Source of the DNA: Betaproteobacteria bacterium
GTDB taxonomy: Bacteria; Pseudomonadota; Gammaproteobacteria; Burkholderiales; Burkholderiaceae_C
Assembly (NCBI GenBank): GCA_025354965.1
Contig: JANXLW010000023.1
Span: forward strand, 1 to 12,408
Direction of reading: 5' to 3'
DNA: 12,408 nt
Shown here: positions 1 to 5,747 of the stretch, one piece after another
How the letters are laid out: every line of letters begins with the position of its first letter
Numbering within the stretch: position 1 is the stretch's first letter
Notes under the pieces: model-generated
Told to the model about the DNA's origin: nothing
The model's database searches: none
The model's input: only the letters and a program-made list of their open reading frames with translations
Position numbers and translations under genes: made by a program

Positions 1-815
1 AAAAACTCGACGCACAGCACACCCACGTATTGCAACTCTGCAGCGATAGCTTTGCTGGCCGTCACCGCTTTTTCAGCAAGAGCAGAAGGAATATTTCCTT
101 CAAAGACTGAAGTCATCGCCAAAATACCTTCGCGGTGCAGATTGAGTTGCACCGGCAAATTCACCATGACGCCATCCCAGCCACGCGCCACGATCACCGA
201 ACACTCGGCCTTGAGCGGCAGCATTTTCTCCAGCACGCAGGGCACTGCCTTGAGCTCGTTCCAGGCGGCACTCAGTTCAGTCCGGTTTTTGACGCGAATC
301 TGCCCTTTGCCGTCGTAGCCAAGGCGCGCTGTTTTCAGGATGCCTGGAAAAAGGTCTGCCCCGACACTTGTCACCTCGCTCAAGATCGCGGCCAGTTGCG
401 CCGCTGTCTCAATCACCGCGTAGGGTGCGCAAGGCACGCCACAGCGCACAAAATGCGCTTTTTCCTTGATCCGGTCCTGCGCAATGCCCACTGCCTCGGC
501 ACCAGGAGCCACGGGACGCGCCGCGCCCAGCGTTACCAAGGCGGGGGCCGGCACGTTTTCAAATTCGGTGGTGATCGCAGCGCAGCGCTGCATCAGTTGC
601 GCCAGACCCTGCTCATCCAGGTAGCTGGTCTGAATGTGGTAGTGGCTCACCAACCCGGCGGGGCTGATCACATCGGGGTCCAGTACCACGGTGAAGTAGC
701 CCATGCGTTGCGCCGCCTGCACAAACATGCGGCCCAGCTGCCCGCCACCCATCACGCCCAGCGTCGTTTGCTGGGCGCTACCCATACCACCAGGCAAAAG
801 CGCTTGACCGCTCAT
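1..815 (-). CDS. purK: N5-carboxyaminoimidazole ribonucleotide synthase PurK (partial, C-terminus off the window)
   Basis: PurK is the ATP-grasp enzyme that carboxylates AIR to N5-CAIR with ATP and bicarbonate in cytosolic purine synthesis. I translated the minus strand from the ATG at 815; the frame stays open for 271 codons to the window edge. Visible motifs are the N-terminal GVMGGGQLGRM (residues 20-30), TEFENVP (83-89), QDRIKEK near 113-119, the ATP-binding KTARLGYDGKGQ (161-172) and a final segment ending YVGVLCVEF. Complete family members are about 380-400 residues, so roughly the last 110-130 are missing. The start overlaps the purE stop as ATGA, which favours 815 over the in-frame ATG ten codons later. 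PurK supplies the substrate of PurE, and the coupling suggests matched synthesis. The identification is secure. Confidence 0.96.
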   Translation of the reverse strand, partial: MSGQALLPGGMGSAQQTTLGVMGGGQLGRMFVQAAQRMGYFTVVLDPDVISPAGLVSHYHIQTSYLDEQGLAQLMQRCAAITTEFENVPAPALVTLGAARPVAPGAEAVGIAQDRIKEKAHFVRCGVPCAPYAVIETAAQLAAILSEVTSVGADLFPGILKTARLGYDGKGQIRVKNRTELSAAWNELKAVPCVLEKMLPLKAECSVIVARGWDGVMVNLPVQLNLHREGILAMTSVFEGNIPSALAEKAVTASKAIAAELQYVGVLCVEF

Positions 816-1303
816 AACACCGGTGGCAGTGTCATGCCGCGGGCAATTTCAGTCTGCACGGCGCGAAACGCATCCAGCTTGGTTCGCAGCAGAGCATCCT
901 CATTGGCCAGCATGGCGACGGCAAACAGCGCCGCATTGGCGGCTCCGGCAGCGCCGATGGCAAACGTGGCCACCGGCACGCCCTTGGGCATTTGCACAAT
1001 GCTGTGCAATGAATCCACGCCTGAGAGATGCTTCGATGCCACCGGCACACCCAGCACCGGCACCGTGGTCTTGGCCGCCAGCATGCCCGGCAAATGGGCA
1101 GCACCACCAGCGCCGGCAATGATCGCTTTGAGGCCACGACCGATGGCAGCCTCGGCATAGGCGAACATATCATCCGGCATGCGATGCGCCGAGACCACCC
1201 GCGCCTCATGCGCAATGCCAAACTGTTGGAGAATGTGGACTGCGTGCTGCATGGTGTCCCAATCGGAACTGGAGCCCATGACGACGCCGATTTGAATTTT
1301 CAT
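812..1303 (-). CDS. purE: N5-carboxyaminoimidazole ribonucleotide mutase PurE
   Basis: PurE converts N5-CAIR to CAIR in the cytosol, directly after PurK. The 163-residue length is normal for class I bacterial PurE. The signature GSSSDW lies at residues 10-15, SAHRMP at 38-43 with the catalytic histidine expected at H40, and the substrate-loop glycine-rich segment AGAGGAAHLPGM at 63-74. The purE stop TGA shares bases with the purK ATG, so the two are probably co-translated. No good Shine-Dalgarno sequence precedes the ATG. The gene is transcribed away from the thioredoxin gene across a 55-bp gap that must hold its promoter unless transcription comes from elsewhere. The presence of purK implies the two-step PurK/PurE route rather than direct AIR carboxylation. 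Confidence 0.98.
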   Translation of the reverse strand: MKIQIGVVMGSSSDWDTMQHAVHILQQFGIAHEARVVSAHRMPDDMFAYAEAAIGRGLKAIIAGAGGAAHLPGMLAAKTTVPVLGVPVASKHLSGVDSLHSIVQMPKGVPVATFAIGAAGAANAALFAVAMLANEDALLRTKLDAFRAVQTEIARGMTLPPVL

Positions 1304-1358
1304 GATATTGAGGGCAGAGCTTGCCTGAATTTTACTTACTTACCCTGAGCTATATGCA
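1304..1358. promoter_or_regulatory. Divergent purE / thioredoxin promoter region
   Basis: This 55-bp gap separates two divergent starts. On the plus strand TTGAGG (1308-1313) and TTTACT (1331-1336) are 17 bp apart, a weak sigma70-like pair about 15 nt upstream of a possible start of transcription. On the minus strand TAAAAT (1334-1329) could be a -10 for purE, but the only -35 candidate, TTGCAT, is 19 bp away. Three tandem TTAC units (1332-1343) overlap these elements. No PurR-type operator was recognised. The assignment is tentative. Confidence 0.4.
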
Positions 1359-2267
1359 ATGTTGAACGTTACTGTTGAAAACTTTGACACCGAGGTGATC
1401 GCCGCCTCGATGCAAACCCCGGTTCTGCTGGACTTCTGGGCGCCCTGGTGCGGTCCCTGCAAGGTCATCGGTCCGCTATTGGAAAAATTGGAAACCGATT
1501 ACGCCGGTCGTTTCAAGCTGGTCAAGATTGACTCGGACCAGGAGCAGGAACTGAGCCAGGCTTTTGGTATTCGCAGCATTCCCACTTGCGTACTGATGAT
1601 GGGCGGCAAGCCGGTAGACGGCTTCATGGGGGCATTGCCAGAGGGCCAGATCAAGGAGTTTTTGGACAAGCACTTGCCCGCGGCTGATGTGCTGGAAGCC
1701 GAGGTGACCAGTGTTGAAGTCAACGATGCCCCAGCGGAGAATGACCCGCAAGCGCTGCACGATGTGCTGCAGCAAGCGGTGCTGAAAAGCCCGGACGATG
1801 AAGACGCCCGTTTCAATTACGTCAAGCTGCTGCTGCTGCGCGGCCAAACCGACGATGCCAAGGTGGCCTTCGCCCCGGCGATTGCCAAAACCTCGCTGGT
1901 GCGACGCTATGACTCGCTGCAGCGCTGGATGAACGCCATCGATTTCGTCGCCGATCGCACTGATCTGACTCAAGCCGCAAGCGAATTGGATACCAAGATT
2001 GCGGCCAACAAGCGCGATTTCGACGCCCGCTTTGCCAGGGCTCAAACCCTGATGGCAACGCAAGACTGGACCGGCGCGATGGACGAGTTGCTGGAGATTC
2101 TGATGCGCGACAAAACCTGGGCTGACGACCTGGCGCGCAAGACCTTTATCGCTATTCTGGACATCATCGAGCCGCCCAAGGTCAAGGTCGCCGATGGACA
2201 AATTCCGCCGACCGACCCGACGGTTGCCAGCTACCGGCGGCGTCTGAGCAGTGTGGTGCTGAGTTGA
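1359..2267 (+). CDS. Thioredoxin-TPR fusion protein, CnoX/YbbN-like co-chaperedoxin
   Basis: The 302-residue protein has an N-terminal thioredoxin fold (about residues 1-110) and a helical TPR-like C-terminal part (about 125-300). The active site is WAPWCGPCK with C31 and C34, the buried acid equivalent is D25, and the cis-proline is P75 in SIPT. Family knowledge: YbbN/CnoX proteins hold unfolded clients and pass them to GroEL or DnaK; E. coli CnoX lacks the canonical CGPC motif, while other lineages keep it. The intact CGPC here predicts real disulfide reductase activity in addition to holdase function. No signal peptide is present, so it should be cytosolic. The start at 1359 leaves only a weak purine stretch upstream, but the thioredoxin fold begins right away at LNVTVENF. 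It is divergent from purE and convergent with lrgB. Confidence 0.88.
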   Translation: MLNVTVENFDTEVIAASMQTPVLLDFWAPWCGPCKVIGPLLEKLETDYAGRFKLVKIDSDQEQELSQAFGIRSIPTCVLMMGGKPVDGFMGALPEGQIKEFLDKHLPAADVLEAEVTSVEVNDAPAENDPQALHDVLQQAVLKSPDDEDARFNYVKLLLLRGQTDDAKVAFAPAIAKTSLVRRYDSLQRWMNAIDFVADRTDLTQAASELDTKIAANKRDFDARFARAQTLMATQDWTGAMDELLEILMRDKTWADDLARKTFIAILDIIEPPKVKVADGQIPPTDPTVASYRRRLSSVVLS

Positions 2268-2440
2268 TTCAAGAGCGTTTGTAATCGCGCTCGCGCTGGC
2301 TGCGCACGGCGGTGCCTTTGTAAGCGAGCGTCGGTTTCTGCTACCGGTCGCACACCCCACCAGCCTGATCCTCCCAACATGCTGAACGGGGCTTGGCCAG
2401 TCATCGTTTCAGGAATGACCCATATTGGCGGCAAGGGCAT
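2268..2440. other. Convergent intergenic region between thioredoxin gene and lrgB
   Basis: These 173 bp separate the 3' ends of two convergent genes. No convincing gene is visible; a 69-codon minus frame crossing it overlaps the end of the thioredoxin gene and has no recognisable domain. There is no classical terminator with a long T-run for either direction. Apart from the structured repeat at 2288-2330, a short imperfectly placed stem, GTCAT/ATGAC around a 10-nt loop, occurs near 2400-2419. Transcription in one or both directions may end by Rho. Confidence 0.5.
2288..2330. terminator. Possible structured terminator, low confidence
   Basis: CGCTCGC (2288-2294) and GCGAGCG (2324-2330) form a perfect 7-bp GC-rich inverted repeat. 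Nested inside is a second stem, GCAC-GGCG-GTGC (2303-2314). It lies 21 bp after the thioredoxin stop and could fold in transcripts of either strand. No run of T residues follows on the plus strand, only TCGGTTTCTG, so it is not a textbook intrinsic terminator; it could be an RNA 3'-end stabiliser instead. Confidence 0.3.
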
Positions 2441-3154
2441 TCAAAGAATGCGCGCGATCAGGGGAATCAATACGGCCGCCAGCACTACCTGTATGCCCAG
2501 CGCCAGGCCGGCATAGGCACCGGCGTCCGGGTTCACTTGCATGGCCCTTGCGGCACCAATGCCGTGCGACGCTGTGCCCAGCGCAAAACCCCGCACCTGC
2601 GCCGGCATGGCGCCAATTGCATCGAACAGATACTTGGCGCTGATGGCCCCCACCAGCCCGGTCAAGACGGCAAACACCGCCGCCAATGCCGGAATGCCAC
2701 CCAGTTGTTCGGCAATTCCCATCGCTACCGGCGCGGTAACAGATTTGGGTGCCAGCGAACGCAACAAGGTATCGGGCAAGCCCAGTGCCCAACCGATGGC
2801 CACCGCGCTAACGCTGGCGGCGGCGCCGCCAGTCAACCCCGCCAGCAGCAGTGGAGCGGCGCGCCTGCGAAGTTCTTCCCGTCGTTGCCACATGGGCCAG
2901 GCCAGTGCCACCACCGCCGGCCCGAGCAGGAAATGAATAAACTGTGCGCCCGAAAAATAGCTCGGATAAGGCGTGCCGCTGACGGTCAAAAGCGTTGCCA
3001 GCAGCAACACGGTCCACAGCACTGGGTTGGCCCACGGCGCCTGCCCCAGCCGCTGGTAAATTGCCTGCGCAACCAGGTAAGTCAGCAAGGTCGCAGTCAG
3101 GCCAAACAAGGGCGTGGTCGAGAGATAGACCCAGAGTTGGACGAAGTCGGTCAT
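2441..3154 (-). CDS. lrgB: LrgB/CidB family membrane protein (LrgAB complex)
   Basis: This 237-residue, very hydrophobic protein has the LrgB family signatures: FSGAQFIHFLLGPAVVALA (residues 67-85), LAPKSVTAPVAM (134-145) and GTASHGIGAARA (193-204), with several membrane segments. It would sit in the inner membrane with LrgA. Family knowledge: LrgAB was named for murein hydrolase control in staphylococci, but homologues are linked to pyruvate transport (Bacillus PftAB, Streptococcus mutans LrgAB) and to glycolate/glycerate transport (plant PLGG1). I chose the ATG at 3154, ten bases after the lrgA stop; the frame is open 41 codons further upstream, but that stretch overlaps lrgA and does not look like protein. 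It is the last gene of the lactate cluster, which favours a pyruvate or lactate transport role by inference. Confidence 0.92.
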   Translation of the reverse strand: MTDFVQLWVYLSTTPLFGLTATLLTYLVAQAIYQRLGQAPWANPVLWTVLLLATLLTVSGTPYPSYFSGAQFIHFLLGPAVVALAWPMWQRREELRRRAAPLLLAGLTGGAAASVSAVAIGWALGLPDTLLRSLAPKSVTAPVAMGIAEQLGGIPALAAVFAVLTGLVGAISAKYLFDAIGAMPAQVRGFALGTASHGIGAARAMQVNPDAGAYAGLALGIQVVLAAVLIPLIARIL

Positions 3155-3164
3155 TTCTTTGCTT

Positions 3165-3533
3165 TCACGCAATGGTCGGCGCATCGGCCCGGGGCAGCGC
3201 GGCACGCAATACCAGCGCTGTGACCAGCAGTCCGATCCAGGTCGACAGTACAATAACCAGCAGCAGGCGCAATCCATACTGCGAGATCAATGCCAGGTGG
3301 GTCATGACGCCGACACCGACCGGCACAAACAGCAGCGAAAGGTGAGCCAGCAGGGCATCGGCTGCTGCGCCCACAGGTGAGCGAACGACCTCCCAACGCA
3401 ATAGCACCAGCAATAAAAGCATGCCGATCACCGGCCCCGGCAGGCCCAGGTGCGCGAGCCGGGCCAAAGCCTCGCCAGCCGACTGGCAAAGCAGCAACCA
3501 GGCCAGACCGGAAAGCATGGACGCTGCCGGCAC
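3165..3533 (-). CDS. lrgA: LrgA/CidA family holin-like membrane protein
   Basis: The 122-residue protein is almost all membrane helix, with the LrgA/CidA hallmark LPGPVIGMLL at residues 31-40 and LLFVPVGVGVM at 67-77. Length is typical of the family (about 115-140). It is the partner of LrgB in the inner membrane and ends 10 bp before the lrgB ATG. The coordinates use the GTG at 3533, five bases after the usp stop; an in-frame ATG at 3518 would shorten it by five residues and is equally possible, since neither start has a clear Shine-Dalgarno sequence. Tight spacing suggests translation follows from usp. The holin label is historical; a role in export or import of pyruvate or other small organic acids fits the lactate operon better, but is not shown by the sequence. 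Confidence 0.9.
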   Translation of the reverse strand: MPAASMLSGLAWLLLCQSAGEALARLAHLGLPGPVIGMLLLLVLLRWEVVRSPVGAAADALLAHLSLLFVPVGVGVMTHLALISQYGLRLLLVIVLSTWIGLLVTALVLRAALPRADAPTIA

Positions 3534-3538
3534 GCCGC

Positions 3539-3991
3539 CTATTTCGCCCGTACCAGCAGCAAGGAGGTGGTGGCGATGCGCACCAGGTTCTCCGCAACGC
3601 TGCCGACCAGCATGCGCTCAAAGCCGCGTCGGCCGTGCGTACCGACCACCAGCAAGTCGGCCTGCCATTGGCTAGCCGCATCGGAAAGCATCTCCGCGAT
3701 GCGTCGATCTGAAGACTCAATCAACATTTGCTCGGCCGCACAACCGGCCGCGACCGCCTTGGCCAGCGCCTGGTCAAGCAGGGCACTGGCAGACTCGCGC
3801 ATTTCCTGCTTGACCTTGTCGATGTCGATGTAGCTGCCCAACCCCATACCATGCTGCGCCAGCGGTCCGGCGTCGAGCGCGGTTGCAATGCACAGGCTGG
3901 CAGCCGACGCTTTTGCCAAACTGACCGCCTCTTCAAGCGCCTTCTGCGCTGTGTTGCTGTTGTCGATGGCGACAAAAATACGTTTATGCAT
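3539..3991 (-). CDS. UspA-family universal stress protein
   Basis: A single-domain, 150-residue universal stress protein. It starts with the usual first strand (KRIFVAIDNS, residues 3-12) and carries the complete ATP-binding signature G-x2-G-x9-G-S, seen as G117, G120, G130 and S131 in the segment beginning VVGTHGRRGF. It should therefore be an ATP-binding Usp, cytosolic and probably dimeric. A Shine-Dalgarno AGGA lies at 4001-4004, nine bases before the ATG. The gene follows lctP by 16 bp and precedes lrgA by 5 bp, so it is embedded in the lactate operon between two membrane transport functions. Its role there is unknown; sensing the ATP or energy state during lactate respiration is a guess. 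UspA-type proteins are numerous in Proteobacteria, so I give no gene symbol. Confidence 0.93.
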   Translation of the reverse strand: MHKRIFVAIDNSNTAQKALEEAVSLAKASAASLCIATALDAGPLAQHGMGLGSYIDIDKVKQEMRESASALLDQALAKAVAAGCAAEQMLIESSDRRIAEMLSDAASQWQADLLVVGTHGRRGFERMLVGSVAENLVRIATTSLLLVRAK

Positions 3992-4007
3992 GATTGATTG
4001 TCCTGAA

Positions 4008-5669
4008 TTATTTAACGACCATCAGAGTGAACGGGAATACATAAGCCTGCAGTGTCACCAGGATGCCGACCAGACAGGCTAGGGCGATCGAATGGAAGAA
4101 CACGTAGCGCAGGATGTCGCCTTCATGGTTGAACCAGCGCGTCGCAGTGGACGCCACCACGATGGATTGTGCGTCGATCATCTTGCCCATCACGCCGCCC
4201 GAGCTGTTGGCTGCACCCATCAGGTTGGGCGACAGGCCAAGCTGGTCTGCCGCTACCTTTTGCATGCCGCCAAACAACACGTTGGATGCCGTGTCAGACC
4301 CCGTCATGGCCACACCAATCCAGCCCATCAATGTGCCAAAGAACGGGTAGAACACACCGCTGTTGGCAAAGGCCAGGCCCAGCGTGGTGTCGGTGCCGGA
4401 AAAGCGGGTTAAGGTGCCCAGGCCCAGCATCAGGACAATCGTCATCAGCGAATAGCGCACCAGCCAGAAAGTGCGTCCGAAGGTGCGAACAATTTCAGCT
4501 GGCTTGTACTTCATCACCAGTGCGCCAACGATCGCTGCCAGCAAAATGCCGGTGCCGGTTGCGGAGAGCAGGCCCAAGACATAGACGGCGCCTTCCTTGG
4601 TCGGTTTCAAAACCACCGGTGGCATCTTTTCGATCAGGTTGTGCAAGCCGGCGATCGGGAAAGCGGGTGCATAGATGCCGTTGAGCCAGGCCTTCACCGA
4701 GGGCAGACCCCAGACAAAAACAAACACCGTCAGTATCAGCCACGGGATCCAGGCGCGGACCAGTTCAGCGCGCGTGTATTTCTCGATCGGCGTTGCGGCC
4801 TTGGCCTCGCCGCCGTCGGTCTCATGGCCTTTCAGATTGGGTGAAGTCCAGATCTTCTTGGGTTGCCAGACACGCAGGAACAGCATCAGTGAAATCATGG
4901 AGACGATGGCCGCAATGATGTCGACCAGCTCCGGCCCGATGAAGTTCGATACTAGGTATTGCGGGATAGCAAATGAAAGACCTGTCACCAGAATCGCCGG
5001 CCAGATTTCCATCATCGCCTTGCGCCCGGCAAAAGCCCAGATCAGCCAGAACGGCACCAGCAGCGAGAAGAACGGCAGCTGCCGGCCAATCATCGCCGTC
5101 ACCTGCATCAGGTCGTAGCCGTGCACCTTGGCCAGCGTGATGACGGGTGTGCCCAGTGCGCCGAACGCCACTGGTGCGGTGTTGGCAATCAGACTCAGAC
5201 CTGAAGCCGCCAGTGGCGAGAAGCCCAGACCGATCAGAATGCCGGCGGTCACCGCCACCGGTGTGCCAAAGCCTGCTGCGCCTTCAAAAAAAGCGCCAAA
5301 GCAAAAGGCAATCAGCAGCAGTTGCAAACGACGGTCATTGGTAATGCCCGACAGTGACGCCTGCAGAATCTTGAAGCTGCCGTTTTGTTCTGCCAGTTGT
5401 TGCAGAAAAATGATGTTCAGCACAATCCAGCCGATCGGCAATAACCCGGTAAAGCCACCGTACATCGCCGCCGTGCCGGCCATGCCGGCCGGCATGCCGT
5501 AGGCGAACACGGCCACCAGCACCGCAGCCAGCAGGCCGAGGGCGGCTGCAATATGAGCCTTGATGTGTAAAAAGCCCAACGACACAAGCATCACCACTAC
5601 CGGCACCGCTGCCAGCAAAGTGGAAATGACCATATTTCCGAATGGGTCGTAAACCTGTTGCCAAACCAT
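4008..5669 (-). CDS. lctP: L-lactate permease (LctP/LldP family)
   Basis: The 553-residue inner-membrane protein matches the lactate permease family in length (about 550) and layout, with 12 or more hydrophobic segments. Recognisable family stretches are FGAFFEGAAGFGTPVAV near residues 125-140, NTAPVAFGALGTPVI shortly after, GVAMTGSDTASNVLFG and the ANSSGGVMGKMID segment in the last quarter. LctP proteins import lactate (often glycolate too) by proton symport. The start is supported by a strong Shine-Dalgarno GAGGAGA six bases upstream. It follows dld by 78 bp, the largest gap inside the operon, and is followed closely by usp. The position next to both lactate dehydrogenases makes lactate the likely main substrate. 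The soluble loop around residues 275-300 is the least conserved part. Confidence 0.95.
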   Translation of the reverse strand: MVWQQVYDPFGNMVISTLLAAVPVVVMLVSLGFLHIKAHIAAALGLLAAVLVAVFAYGMPAGMAGTAAMYGGFTGLLPIGWIVLNIIFLQQLAEQNGSFKILQASLSGITNDRRLQLLLIAFCFGAFFEGAAGFGTPVAVTAGILIGLGFSPLAASGLSLIANTAPVAFGALGTPVITLAKVHGYDLMQVTAMIGRQLPFFSLLVPFWLIWAFAGRKAMMEIWPAILVTGLSFAIPQYLVSNFIGPELVDIIAAIVSMISLMLFLRVWQPKKIWTSPNLKGHETDGGEAKAATPIEKYTRAELVRAWIPWLILTVFVFVWGLPSVKAWLNGIYAPAFPIAGLHNLIEKMPPVVLKPTKEGAVYVLGLLSATGTGILLAAIVGALVMKYKPAEIVRTFGRTFWLVRYSLMTIVLMLGLGTLTRFSGTDTTLGLAFANSGVFYPFFGTLMGWIGVAMTGSDTASNVLFGGMQKVAADQLGLSPNLMGAANSSGGVMGKMIDAQSIVVASTATRWFNHEGDILRYVFFHSIALACLVGILVTLQAYVFPFTLMVVK

Positions 5670-5674
5670 AAAAA

Positions 5675-5681
5675 TCTCCTC
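5675..5681 (-). promoter_or_regulatory. Strong ribosome binding site of lctP
   Basis: Read on the minus strand this is GAGGAGA, with the AGGAG core ending six bases before the lctP ATG at 5669. It is the best Shine-Dalgarno sequence in the operon together with that of lldE, and shows that lctP is initiated independently rather than by coupling to dld. Confidence 0.8.
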
Positions 5682-5747
5682 GAATTAATTAATGAATCAA
5701 ACACGAAACGGTTGTCGAAAACAACACCCAAGGTACCCGGTACTCCA
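5682..5747 (-). repeat. dld-lctP intergenic region with two small inverted repeats
   Basis: Just after the dld stop, GTACC-C-GGTAC (5733-5743) is a perfect short palindrome, and GTTGT-CGAAA-ACAAC (5711-5725) can form a 5-bp hairpin. An AT-rich stretch (TTAATTAATTAA-like, near 5684-5697) leads to the lctP ribosome binding site. There is no T-run as in an intrinsic terminator and no TGGT-N3-ACCA operator. The stems may act as an RNA processing or 3'-end protection point that sets lctP expression apart from the dehydrogenase genes. No clear internal promoter was seen. Confidence 0.35.

Noticed and set aside
135..1160. Plus-strand open frame of 341 codons
   Set aside because: It lies opposite purK and purE with codons exactly complementary to the purK codons, has no recognisable domain, and crosses both genes. 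purK and purE show clear family motifs, so this is a GC-driven shadow.
1332..1343. Three tandem TTAC units as a possible phase-variable repeat
   Set aside because: Three copies are too few for efficient slipped-strand variation, and this composition is common in AT-rich promoter gaps.
1476..2360. Minus-strand open frame of 294 codons
   Set aside because: It is antisense to the thioredoxin-TPR gene, whose WCGPC active site and cis-proline are clear. Composition is typical of a complementary frame.
2231..2440. Minus-strand 69-codon frame in the convergent gap
   Set aside because: It overlaps the thioredoxin gene 3' end and becomes an arginine-rich tail there. No ribosome binding site or family resemblance was seen. 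It might be a small protein, but nothing positive supports it.
3155..3277. Upstream extension of lrgB by 41 codons
   Set aside because: The extension overlaps lrgA, is rich in Cys, Arg and Pro and is not membrane-like, while the family N-terminus matches the ATG at 3154.
3151..3720. Minus-strand frame of 189 codons across usp, lrgA and the lrgB start
   Set aside because: It runs in another frame through lrgA and usp, both of which carry full family signatures and fit together with gaps of a few bases.
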